A stretch of 64,000 bases of DNA from CAYOEV01 sp964403075 (GCA_964403075.1 CAYOEV010000011.1:14113-78112), one strand, 5' to 3'; shown: positions 25,308 to 35,142, counted from the first letter of the stretch. A program made the numbers and translations. The notes: generated from the letters alone by a model not told the origin.

Positions 25308-28055
25308 CTATTTTGTCATTACCGCGAAGGTCTTTTTAAGCTGAGTCCTCATTGTCTTTCCACCTCCCTCGAGCATTAGCTTCCTAAGCAAGGCTTCCAG
25401 TGGGAATACCAGAAGAGCCACACTCGCATCAATCAAAAAGTCAACCACAGGGGTGCTTTCAAAGGACAGGTTACCGCTTATGAGGGCTTGTATTAGTTCT
25501 ATAATAAGTACCAGTGTGAGTACGCTGAGTGCTCCCTTAATGAAACGGTTGATAGATTTTTCCTGGTTTAGTCTAGAGGTGAAGTAGATGATAAGTCCAA
25601 GTACAAATACCTGTATGAAGTAGAACCAGGGCTGCTGCCAGTATGGAGCTGGGACAATAAATTTAACAGATCGAGTCTCCTCCATGTGTCCAAAGGAGTC
25701 TTTTACGCGTGCTTTCAATTCGTAGTCGCCAGGGGGTAAAAAACTAAAATCGATGAGGTTGGCTTTGGTCCATTCGGACCAGTCGTCGTGACGGCCTACC
25801 AACTTATATTGAAACTCAGGTTTTAGTATTCCGAGGTAATCCGGCTTGCTTAATTCTACGCTTATGAAGGCCTCATTGTAATTGAAAATTATTTGATCAT
25901 CCAGTGGCAATACTCCTTTTTCACTGGAAATGCGTTTAATGAAAACACTGGAGAGGGAAGCTTGTTGGATCTCCTTGTGAGCGGCAAAAGAGAGCAGTTG
26001 ATTGTCGGTAGTCAATAGCCAGTAACGGTTTAGGTCTTTGTCATAGGAAATGTATGTAAGATCTGGAAAAACACCCATGTAATTGAATGTCTCTGTTTCT
26101 CCATTTTCCTTAAGTGCTTTCCAGGTGGTGCCGTTATACAGCCAAACCATTTTTTCTTCTGTATGCACATGGTGATGGGCTACGCCAAGTTCCTCGGCTA
26201 TTTTAGAATCTTTGACTATTCTTTGCTGCTTCCTGTCAAAGCGGTAGTACCCTTGCGTGTTGATAAAAAAGAGATTGTGTTCTCGTTCCCATATGCTTAG
26301 TTCGTCGTAAAATCGATTATTGATTTGGTATTGCTCCAGAATATCAAAACTTCCCCCATTCAGTTGGCCACGATATATGTGTGTGGTTCCAGCCAGCCAC
26401 ACCATATCTTCAGCATCCACGTAGGCGTTAAGAACATAATCTTCAAAATAGTAGCTCGATTCTTCTTGCCATATGCCCTGGTAAAACTGATATGATTTAA
26501 GCGTGCCATCCGAGGTGCTGATCAACAAAACATCGTTCGAAGGAATGGCATATGCATACCTTACATTTTCAGAGATGACCCGAAGCGCTCCGCGCTTTGT
26601 GATTTCATAAACACCACTAAGTCCAGTGGCCAGCAATCGGCCGCCCACATAGAACAGCTGCCTGAATTTCCCATCCGTACCCGCTACTTTTCGGAATTCA
26701 TAATTGATACCTGTCACAATTCTTTCAACCTCGCGAACGTATTTCACCCGCTTGACGGGCAGGTATTCTTTCTGGTACACTTTTTTGAATACGCCTTTAA
26801 CTTCTTTTATTTCTTTGGTTTCTACTTTTTCAGATCGTTCTCGTTTTTTTAAAAGCCCACTTAAAAAGCCCTTTTTATTTTGACCGTCGTCTGACGATAC
26901 CTTCACACTCTTGGTAAATGTTTGTGTGCCGGGCACGGTCACCTGTCTGGTCACCGCGCGGGCGCCTATGCGAACGACCCTGCGTTCCTTTACCTCTTCC
27001 CGGTAAGAAGTGTCTTGATGAAAATAATAAACGCCCAGACTAGTGGTCACCCATAATGTACCATTGATTCGCTGAGCTTCAACAAGATTGCCCTCAAGTC
27101 CTGAAAAGTGAGAATAATTATAGGCTGGAAAAAGAGGTGCGATCCTCGTCAATCCAAATTCATGAGCAACCCAGACACCACCATCCAAATCGGCATACAT
27201 GGCATGAATTTCATTGTCAGGCAGCCCCGAGTGATAATTGGATATTTCGAAATAATTCGGAGATTGTGAACTTAGAAACAGAACACCACTTTCCAGCGTA
27301 CTGGAGGCGAGCAGTGTATCATTGACCCAAGTGAGCCCCGTGATGGTGACCTCGGCACTTTTTAGCCGATCATTAATGTCCAGTCTTTCGAAAGCTCCTC
27401 CGTCCAAACGATAAAGCGTACCATTCAGGTCTGCTGCGTACACGTGCTCACCATTGGGTGAGCGTACAATGTCTCCCCACTGCAAGGTGCCATCGGGTTG
27501 AGCTACCAGTCCCTTCGGAGTTATTCTGTGTGTGAGCCCGTCTTCAGTATTGATGTACAATTCCTTTCCCCAGGCATAAACGTTTAGAAAATCCCCATCT
27601 ATGCGTTGCGTAATTTGTTCAGTCTCCAAATCCAATTGGTACATGGTTTTGTGACTCAGAAAATACAGGTGTCCCTGATGTATGAAGGTGTAGTTGAAAT
27701 GATGATCCAATGAATCACTATCCAGTAAGGATACGTATTGGTATTTGTTATCCCGTATGGACATTTTACCAAAACCGCCAATGCAACCAATGTACGTAGC
27801 ATTGTTGACTGGATGCATGGCAAGTGACAGGGCGGAGCTTGGCGTTCGGAAGAATTCCCAATTGTCCCCATCATATTGCAATAACCCAAACCGATTGGCT
27901 ACTTGTATAAGTCCATTGGCATCGGTAAGAAGATCGAAATTTACATTGTCTATTTCAGAGTGTTTTGGATGATGATGGGTGAGCACAAAGTCTCCTCTCT
28001 GTGCATACAGCAATGACCCCGTCAAAATAAATAAGCCGGTTAATAAACGCTTCAT
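25308..28055 (-). CDS. Propeller/Y_Y_Y sensor protein without output domain, copy 1
   Basis: A 915-aa exported receptor. It has a signal peptide (KRLLTGLFILTGSLLYAQ), a long region of propeller-type repeats of the two-component-regulator kind (for example GDNWEFFRTPSSALSLAMHP and WVNDTLLASSTLESGVLFL), a Y_Y_Y domain near residues 725-790 (YKLVGRHDDWSEWTKANLID, FLPPGDYELKARVKDSFG) and three C-terminal membrane helices. In most relatives a histidine kinase or LuxR domain follows the first helix; here only short basic tails remain inside. A lysine-rich insertion of about 60 residues (near 385-450) interrupts the propeller. It is a paralogue of the next gene upstream, 67 bases away, and probably co-transcribed with it. 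Confidence 0.85.
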   Translation of the reverse strand: MKRLLTGLFILTGSLLYAQRGDFVLTHHHPKHSEIDNVNFDLLTDANGLIQVANRFGLLQYDGDNWEFFRTPSSALSLAMHPVNNATYIGCIGGFGKMSIRDNKYQYVSLLDSDSLDHHFNYTFIHQGHLYFLSHKTMYQLDLETEQITQRIDGDFLNVYAWGKELYINTEDGLTHRITPKGLVAQPDGTLQWGDIVRSPNGEHVYAADLNGTLYRLDGGAFERLDINDRLKSAEVTITGLTWVNDTLLASSTLESGVLFLSSQSPNYFEISNYHSGLPDNEIHAMYADLDGGVWVAHEFGLTRIAPLFPAYNYSHFSGLEGNLVEAQRINGTLWVTTSLGVYYFHQDTSYREEVKERRVVRIGARAVTRQVTVPGTQTFTKSVKVSSDDGQNKKGFLSGLLKKRERSEKVETKEIKEVKGVFKKVYQKEYLPVKRVKYVREVERIVTGINYEFRKVAGTDGKFRQLFYVGGRLLATGLSGVYEITKRGALRVISENVRYAYAIPSNDVLLISTSDGTLKSYQFYQGIWQEESSYYFEDYVLNAYVDAEDMVWLAGTTHIYRGQLNGGSFDILEQYQINNRFYDELSIWEREHNLFFINTQGYYRFDRKQQRIVKDSKIAEELGVAHHHVHTEEKMVWLYNGTTWKALKENGETETFNYMGVFPDLTYISYDKDLNRYWLLTTDNQLLSFAAHKEIQQASLSSVFIKRISSEKGVLPLDDQIIFNYNEAFISVELSKPDYLGILKPEFQYKLVGRHDDWSEWTKANLIDFSFLPPGDYELKARVKDSFGHMEETRSVKFIVPAPYWQQPWFYFIQVFVLGLIIYFTSRLNQEKSINRFIKGALSVLTLVLIIELIQALISGNLSFESTPVVDFLIDASVALLVFPLEALLRKLMLEGGGKTMRTQLKKTFAVMTK

Positions 28056-28122
28056 AAAAAACTCTCAGGAGTAGTGGAGGACGAATTTAATACTATTCAA
28101 CGAATGCAAAATTTTCTATGGC

Positions 28123-30726
28123 TTATTCGTCTACCGGTTTTATCTTCTTTAAATCCCCACCTGTTCGCTTTTTCAGTCGTTTAAGTTTATCTGGCAACTC
28201 TTTTGAAAGATCGGATTCAAGCATTAAACGTCTAAGAAAAAACTCAATGGGAAAAATCAAGAGTGCAATACTGGCATCGATCATAAAGTCTATAACGGGG
28301 GTACTTTCGACACTCACGTAAGCACTGATCACTGACTGGAAGAATTCGATCACAAAAACAAGGACCATTACCGTGAGGGCGCCTTTGAGTAGACGGTTGT
28401 ATTTGTTTTGATCAGATATTTTTGAAATGTAAACCACGAGCGCACCCAGCAAAACAATCTGGATCAGGTAAAACCACGGCTGCTGCCAATAAGGGGCGCG
28501 AACCCGAAACGCAATAGGACTGGCTTCTTCCAGGCTACCAAAAGAGTCCTGTGTGCGCACACGCAGGGTGTAGGCGCCAGGCGGCAAATAGTTGAAATCA
28601 AATCTGTTGTTGGAAGACCAGTCAGACCACTCGTTCATTAGTCCATCTACTTTGTACTGATACTCTGGATGTAAAATACCCAGATAATCTGGCTTGACGA
28701 GCTCAAAAGCTATCTGGTTGTCTTCATAGGTGAATTCGAGGTTCGAAGTCGGGGGCAATTCACCGGTGGTTGCCGACACACTCTTCAGGTAAATAGGATA
28801 GCGTTGGGTAAACTCTTCAATATTTTCGGAAGTATACTTCAGTAGTTCGTTCTCAGATGTAATCAGCCAGTATTCCCTGGATTTGGGATTCTGGCTCACG
28901 TACCTGAGATTGGGGAAGATGCCTAAAAACTTAAACTCACTGATTCCCTTAGAAGAGAGACGATACCAAATTTTGCCGTTAAAAATCCATATTTCCCCGG
29001 CGTCATTTTCTATGTGCTCAACTACCTCACCCACGCGGGTATTTAATTCCTGAGCAGCCTGTAGTTCTGTGTCGGCACTATCCAAATAATAGAAGCCTTT
29101 GGATGTGACGAAGTACATGCGATCTTCAAAACTTGTGATGCTTACGTTGTCAAAATATTGATTGGCAAGTTTATATTTGGCCTCCATGTTGATGGCAGTA
29201 TCGGAGGGGACCCCTTCATAAATACCTGACGAACCCGCAAACCACAAATGGTCGTTTTCGTCTTGGTATATATTTACCACCAGCTCATTCAATGGCGTCG
29301 AGGCGATTTCTATCCAATAGTTTCTACGCTTCTGGTAAAGCTTTACCTGACCGATTTTATTACTCAGTACCAGTTGATTTTTTTCCGGTATCGGATAGGC
29401 AAACTGTACAGATTCTGCGATGGCTAATTTGATGCCCTCCTGCGATATTTCATACACGCCGGAGTTACTGACTGCAATGATCTGCTGGTTGAAATCAAAA
29501 AGCTGCTTGTATTTACCAGAACTGCCAGGGACCTGTTCAAATCGATAGTTGAACCCGATGGGAATTTTATCAACCATACGTATCTGTCCGTCACTGTTGA
29601 AAACGGCATTTTTGAATTTATCTAGCAATGATTTTCCTTTCTTCTTATTCTTAGGTGGATCTACGTAATAGATCTGCTCTTGAAAAGAAGTATCTCGTTT
29701 TAGATAATAAATACCCAGGCTGGTGTTTATCCATAACTTATTTTTTATTTCCTTCACCTGTATAAGATTGCCGTCCCACCCTGGAAAATTCGAATAGCTG
29801 TAAGCAGGAAATGCTGGACTTATGCGCGTAATACCATATTCATGCGCAGCCCAGATACCACCTTCCTCATCGGTAGTGATTGCGTACACCTCGTTGTCTG
29901 GCAAACCACTTTGGTAATCCGTAATTTCTATGAATTCAGGGTCCTTGATATTGAACAGTGCTATCCCGTTTTCAGCGGTTGCACAAGCGAATAACGTATC
30001 GTTTACCCAATCCACATCCGTGATGGTCAATTGACGGGTGTAGGCCAATCGATTTTGAGGCAAAAAGCTACGACCAAGGCTATCGAGCAGGAAGAGACCT
30101 CCGCTCAGGTCCATACCTATGTTCAGCAGATTTGAGGGTGATGAGACGATCTTCGACATGGCCGCACCTACCGTAGATTGAGGTATGATTTTCGTAGACG
30201 TTATTTGATAAGTAGACTGGTCTTGTAGGTTGACGAACAGTTCATCATCTTGAACATAGAAATTGTTAAAATCGCCATCTACACAATAGGTCTGGTTATT
30301 TTTATAATAACAGGCGCGTAGTTTACTTACAAATAGAATGCCTCCCCTGAAGTGTATGGCTTGTTCAAATAATACATCCGTTCCCTCAGATTCGTATAAG
30401 GGTACAAAGACCTCTCGATTATTCCTGAAGGTGATTTTACCAAACATACCCAGACAACCTACAAAGAGTGAATCGTGGGAATCCACAGCTAATGAAAGAG
30501 CGGCTGAGGGCGTGCTGAAGTACTCCCAGGTGTTGCCATCAAATTTTATGACCCCGGAACGATTGGCCAGACAAATCTGACCCTTTTGGTCAATAAGGAT
30601 GTCATAATTGGTGTTGTCAATGTGATGGTTATTGGGTTCGTGATTACTCAACAAGAAATCACCAGTTTGTGCGGTGGATAAAGACTGAATGAAGGCCAGT
30701 AAGAGGGGTAATAAAATTCGACGCAT
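28123..30726 (-). CDS. Propeller/Y_Y_Y sensor protein without output domain, copy 2
   Basis: An 867-aa paralogue of the preceding protein, alike from end to end: signal peptide RRILLPLLLAFIQSLSTAQ, matching first repeat GNTWEYFSTPSAALSLAVD, a Y_Y_Y domain (YKVDGLMNEWSDWSSNNRFD, LPPGAYTLRVRTQDSFGS) and the same three-helix end beginning APYWQQPWFYLIQ. The cytoplasmic tail is short and basic and contains no kinase, HTH or cyclase. I chose ATG 30726 because the signal peptide begins there; in-frame ATGs at 30738 and 30780 add four or 18 polar residues. The gene lies 62 bases downstream of the secreted protease gene on the same strand. Ligand unknown; polysaccharide sensing is the usual role of such propellers. 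Confidence 0.85.
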   Translation of the reverse strand: MRRILLPLLLAFIQSLSTAQTGDFLLSNHEPNNHHIDNTNYDILIDQKGQICLANRSGVIKFDGNTWEYFSTPSAALSLAVDSHDSLFVGCLGMFGKITFRNNREVFVPLYESEGTDVLFEQAIHFRGGILFVSKLRACYYKNNQTYCVDGDFNNFYVQDDELFVNLQDQSTYQITSTKIIPQSTVGAAMSKIVSSPSNLLNIGMDLSGGLFLLDSLGRSFLPQNRLAYTRQLTITDVDWVNDTLFACATAENGIALFNIKDPEFIEITDYQSGLPDNEVYAITTDEEGGIWAAHEYGITRISPAFPAYSYSNFPGWDGNLIQVKEIKNKLWINTSLGIYYLKRDTSFQEQIYYVDPPKNKKKGKSLLDKFKNAVFNSDGQIRMVDKIPIGFNYRFEQVPGSSGKYKQLFDFNQQIIAVSNSGVYEISQEGIKLAIAESVQFAYPIPEKNQLVLSNKIGQVKLYQKRRNYWIEIASTPLNELVVNIYQDENDHLWFAGSSGIYEGVPSDTAINMEAKYKLANQYFDNVSITSFEDRMYFVTSKGFYYLDSADTELQAAQELNTRVGEVVEHIENDAGEIWIFNGKIWYRLSSKGISEFKFLGIFPNLRYVSQNPKSREYWLITSENELLKYTSENIEEFTQRYPIYLKSVSATTGELPPTSNLEFTYEDNQIAFELVKPDYLGILHPEYQYKVDGLMNEWSDWSSNNRFDFNYLPPGAYTLRVRTQDSFGSLEEASPIAFRVRAPYWQQPWFYLIQIVLLGALVVYISKISDQNKYNRLLKGALTVMVLVFVIEFFQSVISAYVSVESTPVIDFMIDASIALLIFPIEFFLRRLMLESDLSKELPDKLKRLKKRTGGDLKKIKPVDE

Positions 30727-30788
30727 GCTTACATTCATTTGGAAGCGCAAAGTAACTATTCCTGCTGCGCAAATAGCCACCCGGGATA

Positions 30789-33700
30789 TTATCGTACAAT
30801 CAATTTTCTGGAAATAGCACGACTGCCAACCATCATCTTAAGAAAATACAATCCCGGCTCAACTGAGTCTAAATTTAATTCCCACTTGTTTGAACTCAAT
30901 TTTTTGAGTTTGAGTGACTGTTGCTTGCCATTGGCATCTTGTAATTTAGCATTTAGCAGGTTGCCGTCAGTCCATATATGGCATACGCCAAGGCTGGGAT
31001 TCGGATAGAGTACCAGGTCAACACCTGATTCTACACCCAGGGGCTCGATCTTGATCACCTCAAGGGAGCGGGTGAAAGTTTGGGTGCAGCCCTGCGCGTT
31101 TTGTACAGTCAAAAATACCTCATAGCGACCGGGCGTATCGATCGTCCATTCCACCTGGTGAGCGACCGTCTCAGTTGCACCCAGCTTCCACGTGTAAGTA
31201 TTTCCAGCAACCGGATTTATACTCGAATTCCAGGTAACTGGCGTTCCATCCATAAACAGTGTGTCTGTTTCGGACGACCAGTCCAATGGTATCTCTGAAA
31301 CATCAAACGCTACCTGCAAAAGGTTACTGGTAATTCCATCTTGAACCAAACGAAGGTAAAATGTGGTATCGGCTGCAATATCCAGGTTCAATTGCGGGCC
31401 TGAGCCAAGTGGCTGTGTACCCAGTGGATCGGCGAAGTAGAGATATTTATCCGCTGGTGTAACAGGCACATAAGTTACAAGCCCCTTACAGACCAATTTT
31501 CGCTCCATTATCACAGGTTGTTGCTCGATCATTTTCCAATAGGCTCTGGCGGCTTCCATGTTTGCATTCACCTCGTCAGCTGTACTACCAAAGGCGATGA
31601 AGAACTGTACGGTTCTGTAGCCTTTGGGAGGAATATCACCTGCACGCATCGATACAAGGCCGGCGACATCATTGCCATCTCCTAAAGTTCCATTGCTTTC
31701 GATTGGCGCAGATGTGATAAGGTTTATTTTATCCGTTTCAGACCATTGGGCGGAAATATGCTGTGTATTTCCATCCAGTCCATTCATGCCCAGGGCATGG
31801 TAGTTACTCTCACCCACGACAGCCATTTGCGTCCACGTTCCTCCTTCCTGACTTTGGAAAGTCAATGCCTGCTGTTCGGTATCCCACGAGACGCGATTGG
31901 TATAGTAGGTGTCCAAATCAAAATCGATAAAAAGACCGACATGCATGTCTCTAAGGGTATCGGTGCCAGTATAATTGATGTGGTAAGACTGAATTAAAAA
32001 ATGTGCGCTGTCATGTGTAAAAAAGAATTGTTCCAGATGTAGTTGGTCATCCTGTGTGGTAAAAAAACTCTGAACGGCCGTCTGAGCCAGTGGATGTCTG
32101 GTTGTTTTTATTGGGCGCAATGTCTTGAAGTCTGACGTCCTGAGTGGGACAGAGAAGTTTTCGGGGGCATTGTTGTACATGCGATCGGGATTGCCTACCA
32201 ATAACCCCATGTACGGGACCACGAAATTCCCATGGTAATACCCGTGTTCATTGTGCTGATAGTTGGTGCCAGCCCGGGCCAGATCGCCATTCCCCGAGAT
32301 TCCCAGACTAAGCCTGTGGTTGGCAAGAGGGAAATAATCTGGCATGGTACGGAGGGTAACGTGTTGAAAATCTTTGAGGGGGCCATCCGACATATCAAAT
32401 CTCAATACCAATTCTGTGTCGGGTGGGGTACTCTCATCGATGACAATGCTCAGGTTTTCTGGTTGACTTTCCAGGGTTGACATGGCACCTAAATCCCATT
32501 GTAAAGTCAGGCTTCGATAGGGGTCGTCTGTCACAAGCTCAACGGTCCAATGATTAGAAGGGGCTAAGTAGTTGATCCAGTCAAAATTAATTTGCAAGGT
32601 ATCCCCCGGAAATGCATAAGTCTCTTGGCGATCGTTTTTCCAGACCATATTTTCTAGTCGTAAAGACTGCGCATTGGCCAACGACACTGCCCTTTTTACA
32701 TTGAGTCGACCTTTACCCAACATATTGCGGTAGGTATTGTTGGTACCTATCGCATAAATATCTTCTGTCGTCACCCGCAACTGCTCCATCACTTGTTTGG
32801 CATTGTAGGCAGGAAATTGATGACGCACAAGTGCTGCTGCGCCTGCTACCTGTGGCGCTGCATAAGAGCTACCATTGTCTGTTCCGTAGCTGTTACCATT
32901 TTTGGTTGAAAAAATACCTACACCTGGAGCCATCAGGTCGATGTGATGAGAAAAGGTGCTGTTGGCCCATTTTTGATCATCCATTTGAGTGGCGCCAACT
33001 GAAAGCACATGATTGAAACTTGCCGGGTAAAAATCCAGGTCGTCAGGCGTATTCCCTGCCGCTGCCACTACCACGACATCGCGCTCATTTACGGCATACG
33101 CAATTACATCCTGGTAGAATTCGGAATAACCATTTGGTGTACCCCATGATAAATTCAACACTTCGATGCCCTTGTCGGCTGCATACTGAATGGCTTCGTA
33201 CAAGCCGGTGCCTTGCAAGCCACTACTGGTGTAACCTTTTAAGGGTACCAGACTGGAGTAATAACCTACTCCGGCCATTCCGGTAAGGTTGTTAGGCGTG
33301 GCACCCGCAATGCCGCCCACGCGGGTGCCATGTGGGTTGCCGTCTGCCTGGGCATCTGCATCCTGATCGGCAAAATCGTATCCTATCCGGTCATCGGTGT
33401 ACCCATTTCCATCATTGTCTAAGCCATCCGTCAATTCGGTGGCATTTACCCATAGATTGGCCTGAATATCTTCGTGAGGCAGGTCTATTCCGGTGTCTAC
33501 AATACCAATTCGGATGGCAGGGTCTCCGGTGGTCACCGTCCATGCTTCATGTGCCTGAATTACCTTTAGATAATGCTGTGCGCCACCAACAGAATCTGCT
33601 TCCGGGTCGTTGGGATAAGCGTTCAACAATTGGTAATCGGGTAATAGCTCAGCTTTTTCAATCCCCGGATAAGTGCGCATGGCCCGTACAAAGGCGGATG

Positions 33701-33956
33701 GATGAACACCTTCTTTTAGCTCAACCCTGTACCAGTTGTCCAGGCTAGATGATATCCCTCGTTGGGTGGGCCGCTCTTTCGATACGCGGCGGGCTTTCTG
33801 AACCTGCTGAGGCCATGAAATCCCACGCGCATTGGTAGGCCCTTGCTCCCGCTTGACCAGAACGACCCCCGGTGTGTTTCCTTTAAAAATTTCTGACTTT
33901 TGTCCCCAAGAGACCTGTAATAAATGAAAAAAAACGGAGATGAGTAGGAGTCGCAT
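30789..33956 (-). CDS. Secreted subtilisin-like (S8) protease with type IX sorting domain
   Basis: A 1055-aa exported serine protease. After a signal peptide (RLLLISVFFHLLQVSWG) and a prodomain it has the catalytic triad D154 (GIVDTGIDLPHEDI), H209 (GNPHGTRVGGIAGAT) and S364 (GSSYAAPQVAGAAALV). A long middle part of unknown role follows (about 440-860), then a PKD-like domain with CTQTF and finally a Por secretion-tail domain (about 980-1055) containing YPNPSLGVCHIWTDG, EPGLYFLKM and a basic end. That tail directs export through the type IX system and attachment to the surface. Its job is probably degradation of external protein. It is the first gene of a same-strand run with the two propeller sensors. 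Confidence 0.92.
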   Translation of the reverse strand: MRLLLISVFFHLLQVSWGQKSEIFKGNTPGVVLVKREQGPTNARGISWPQQVQKARRVSKERPTQRGISSSLDNWYRVELKEGVHPSAFVRAMRTYPGIEKAELLPDYQLLNAYPNDPEADSVGGAQHYLKVIQAHEAWTVTTGDPAIRIGIVDTGIDLPHEDIQANLWVNATELTDGLDNDGNGYTDDRIGYDFADQDADAQADGNPHGTRVGGIAGATPNNLTGMAGVGYYSSLVPLKGYTSSGLQGTGLYEAIQYAADKGIEVLNLSWGTPNGYSEFYQDVIAYAVNERDVVVVAAAGNTPDDLDFYPASFNHVLSVGATQMDDQKWANSTFSHHIDLMAPGVGIFSTKNGNSYGTDNGSSYAAPQVAGAAALVRHQFPAYNAKQVMEQLRVTTEDIYAIGTNNTYRNMLGKGRLNVKRAVSLANAQSLRLENMVWKNDRQETYAFPGDTLQINFDWINYLAPSNHWTVELVTDDPYRSLTLQWDLGAMSTLESQPENLSIVIDESTPPDTELVLRFDMSDGPLKDFQHVTLRTMPDYFPLANHRLSLGISGNGDLARAGTNYQHNEHGYYHGNFVVPYMGLLVGNPDRMYNNAPENFSVPLRTSDFKTLRPIKTTRHPLAQTAVQSFFTTQDDQLHLEQFFFTHDSAHFLIQSYHINYTGTDTLRDMHVGLFIDFDLDTYYTNRVSWDTEQQALTFQSQEGGTWTQMAVVGESNYHALGMNGLDGNTQHISAQWSETDKINLITSAPIESNGTLGDGNDVAGLVSMRAGDIPPKGYRTVQFFIAFGSTADEVNANMEAARAYWKMIEQQPVIMERKLVCKGLVTYVPVTPADKYLYFADPLGTQPLGSGPQLNLDIAADTTFYLRLVQDGITSNLLQVAFDVSEIPLDWSSETDTLFMDGTPVTWNSSINPVAGNTYTWKLGATETVAHQVEWTIDTPGRYEVFLTVQNAQGCTQTFTRSLEVIKIEPLGVESGVDLVLYPNPSLGVCHIWTDGNLLNAKLQDANGKQQSLKLKKLSSNKWELNLDSVEPGLYFLKMMVGSRAISRKLIVR

Positions 33957-34005
33957 GCTGATTAAACTGTTCTTAAACTAAACAACAACCGTACCTAATG
34001 GCCGA

Positions 34006-34441
34006 TCAATTTGAACGTTCTGAGGAGAAGCCCTCTGCCTGTTCTTTTTTAATTTGAGAATCTTGGTAAAAGACATAGATCGAATATACCCCAAGTGCAG
34101 TACCCAAGGGGATACTNNNNNNNNNNACTGAACAGGCTTAAAATACCGGCTATGAGGCAAACCACGAGGCCCCAGTTTTTCTTTGATACGAGGCCGATTC
34201 CACCTACAATGGAAGGAATGGCTGCCAAGAGTCCGATAAATACAATAATGGCCTGAATACCCCCTAAAACCAGGCCGACTCCCAAGGCTTCTTCTGTCCC
34301 TGCTTCACGGGCCACTTCTTCTTCTATGAAAGGTGAAAAAGATGAGAATGCGAATACCACGATCAACATAATAATTAATGCAAACCCGCCATAAACGATG
34401 TGGAGTATACCTAAGAGTTTCTTGTGTGCATCAAGTGTCAT
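34006..34441 (-). CDS. Small four-helix membrane protein (interrupted by assembly gap)
   Basis: A membrane protein of about 140 aa split by the ten N at 34117. The first part starts MTLDAHKKLLGILHIVYGGF, then has helices FALIIMLIVVFAFSSF, LGGIQAIIVFIGLLAAIPSIVGG and GLVVCLIAGILSLFS. After the gap the correct frame reads SIPLGTALGVYSIYVFYQDS and stops at 34006 after SSERSN. I infer this frame because PLGTALG-type ends are usual for this family of small integral membrane proteins; the two flanking frames do not agree over ten N. Function unknown. The start is two bases after folA. Confidence 0.75.
34117..34126. other. Assembly gap (10 N) in small membrane-protein gene
   Basis: Ten N of fixed length. 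The reading frames on the two sides join only if the true gap differs from ten by one base modulo three. Confidence 0.97.
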
Positions 34442-34443
34442 CT

Positions 34444-34941
34444 TTATTTTTTTTGATAAGTTACAAAATCGAAGGCAAAAGCGTGTCGCCCGTCTCGTGG
34501 ATGGTGCTGTCGATTGACTTCCTGCCATTCGGGACCTAATATTGGAAAAAAGGTGTCGCCCTCAATGACCTCTTTAATTTCTGTGAGGTAAATCTGGCTG
34601 GCGTAAGCCATTCCCAATCGGTATATCTCACCTCCTCCAATAATGAAGCATTCTTTTTCTCCATTGGTCTCGGCAAATGCCAGCGCCGTATCCAGATCGT
34701 TGAATACCTGTGCGCCAACCAGCTTCAAATCCGTCTTGCGGGTGACCACCAGATTGGGTCTATCGGGAAGGGGACGAAACCTGGAGGGCAGTGATTCCCA
34801 GTTTTTTCTACCCATGACCACATGGTGCCCACGTGTCGTATTTTTAAAAAATTCGAAATCATCTGGTAAGTGCCAGGGCAGGTCTTTATTTCTTCCGATA
34901 ACCCGGTTCTCACTACTTGCTGCAATCATGGAAATTTTCAT
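34444..34941 (-). CDS. folA: Dihydrofolate reductase
   Basis: Reduces dihydrofolate to tetrahydrofolate with NADPH. The 165-aa sequence has the N-terminal IAASSENRVIGRNKDLPWHL, catalytic acid D27 in LPDDFEFFK, the VVMGRKNWESLP block and ECFIIGGGEIYRLG for NADPH binding. Length is normal for the chromosomal type. It is followed two bases later by the gapped membrane-protein gene and lies 45 bases from the start of the small plus-strand gene at 34987. No thyA is in the window. Confidence 0.95.
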   Translation of the reverse strand: MKISMIAASSENRVIGRNKDLPWHLPDDFEFFKNTTRGHHVVMGRKNWESLPSRFRPLPDRPNLVVTRKTDLKLVGAQVFNDLDTALAFAETNGEKECFIIGGGEIYRLGMAYASQIYLTEIKEVIEGDTFFPILGPEWQEVNRQHHPRDGRHAFAFDFVTYQKK

Positions 34942-34986
34942 AACCGTTTTAAAAAAATCTGCGTTTATTATTTTAATTATTTGACT

Positions 34987-35142
34987 ATGCCGCTCACTTT
35001 AACATTTATCATACTACTGGCTATCTTCGGAAATTTCGGTATTGCACGATACAAACAGACCGAAGTGGCACAATGGGTAATGCTTTCCTTGCTGGTAGGA
35101 CCTTTGTCATGGCCTTTTCAGTGGAATGCCTCTGAGGATTGA
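34987..35142 (+). CDS. Small membrane protein, 51 aa
   Basis: A short frame starting ATG 34987 with two hydrophobic segments (LTLTFIILLAIFGNFGIA and VMLSLLVGPLSWPF), separated by a polar RYKQTEVAQW linker. It would be a double-span or hairpin membrane protein. The gene fills the space between folA and fmt and its end overlaps the convergent fmt by 25 bases. An upstream AT-rich stretch could hold a promoter, but I see no strong box. Support is limited to the hydrophobic pattern; it may be missed or spurious. Confidence 0.45.
   Translation: MPLTLTFIILLAIFGNFGIARYKQTEVAQWVMLSLLVGPLSWPFQWNASED

Noticed and set aside
30748..30773. Promoter for propeller copy 2
   Set aside because: TTTG and TTACTTTG are present on the minus strand but the spacing (14 bases) and the second base of the -7 box do not fit the consensus.
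33332..33748. 138-codon plus frame opposite the subtilisin-like protease
   Set aside because: Cysteine-, histidine- and arginine-rich shadow sequence; the protease frame carries the catalytic triad.
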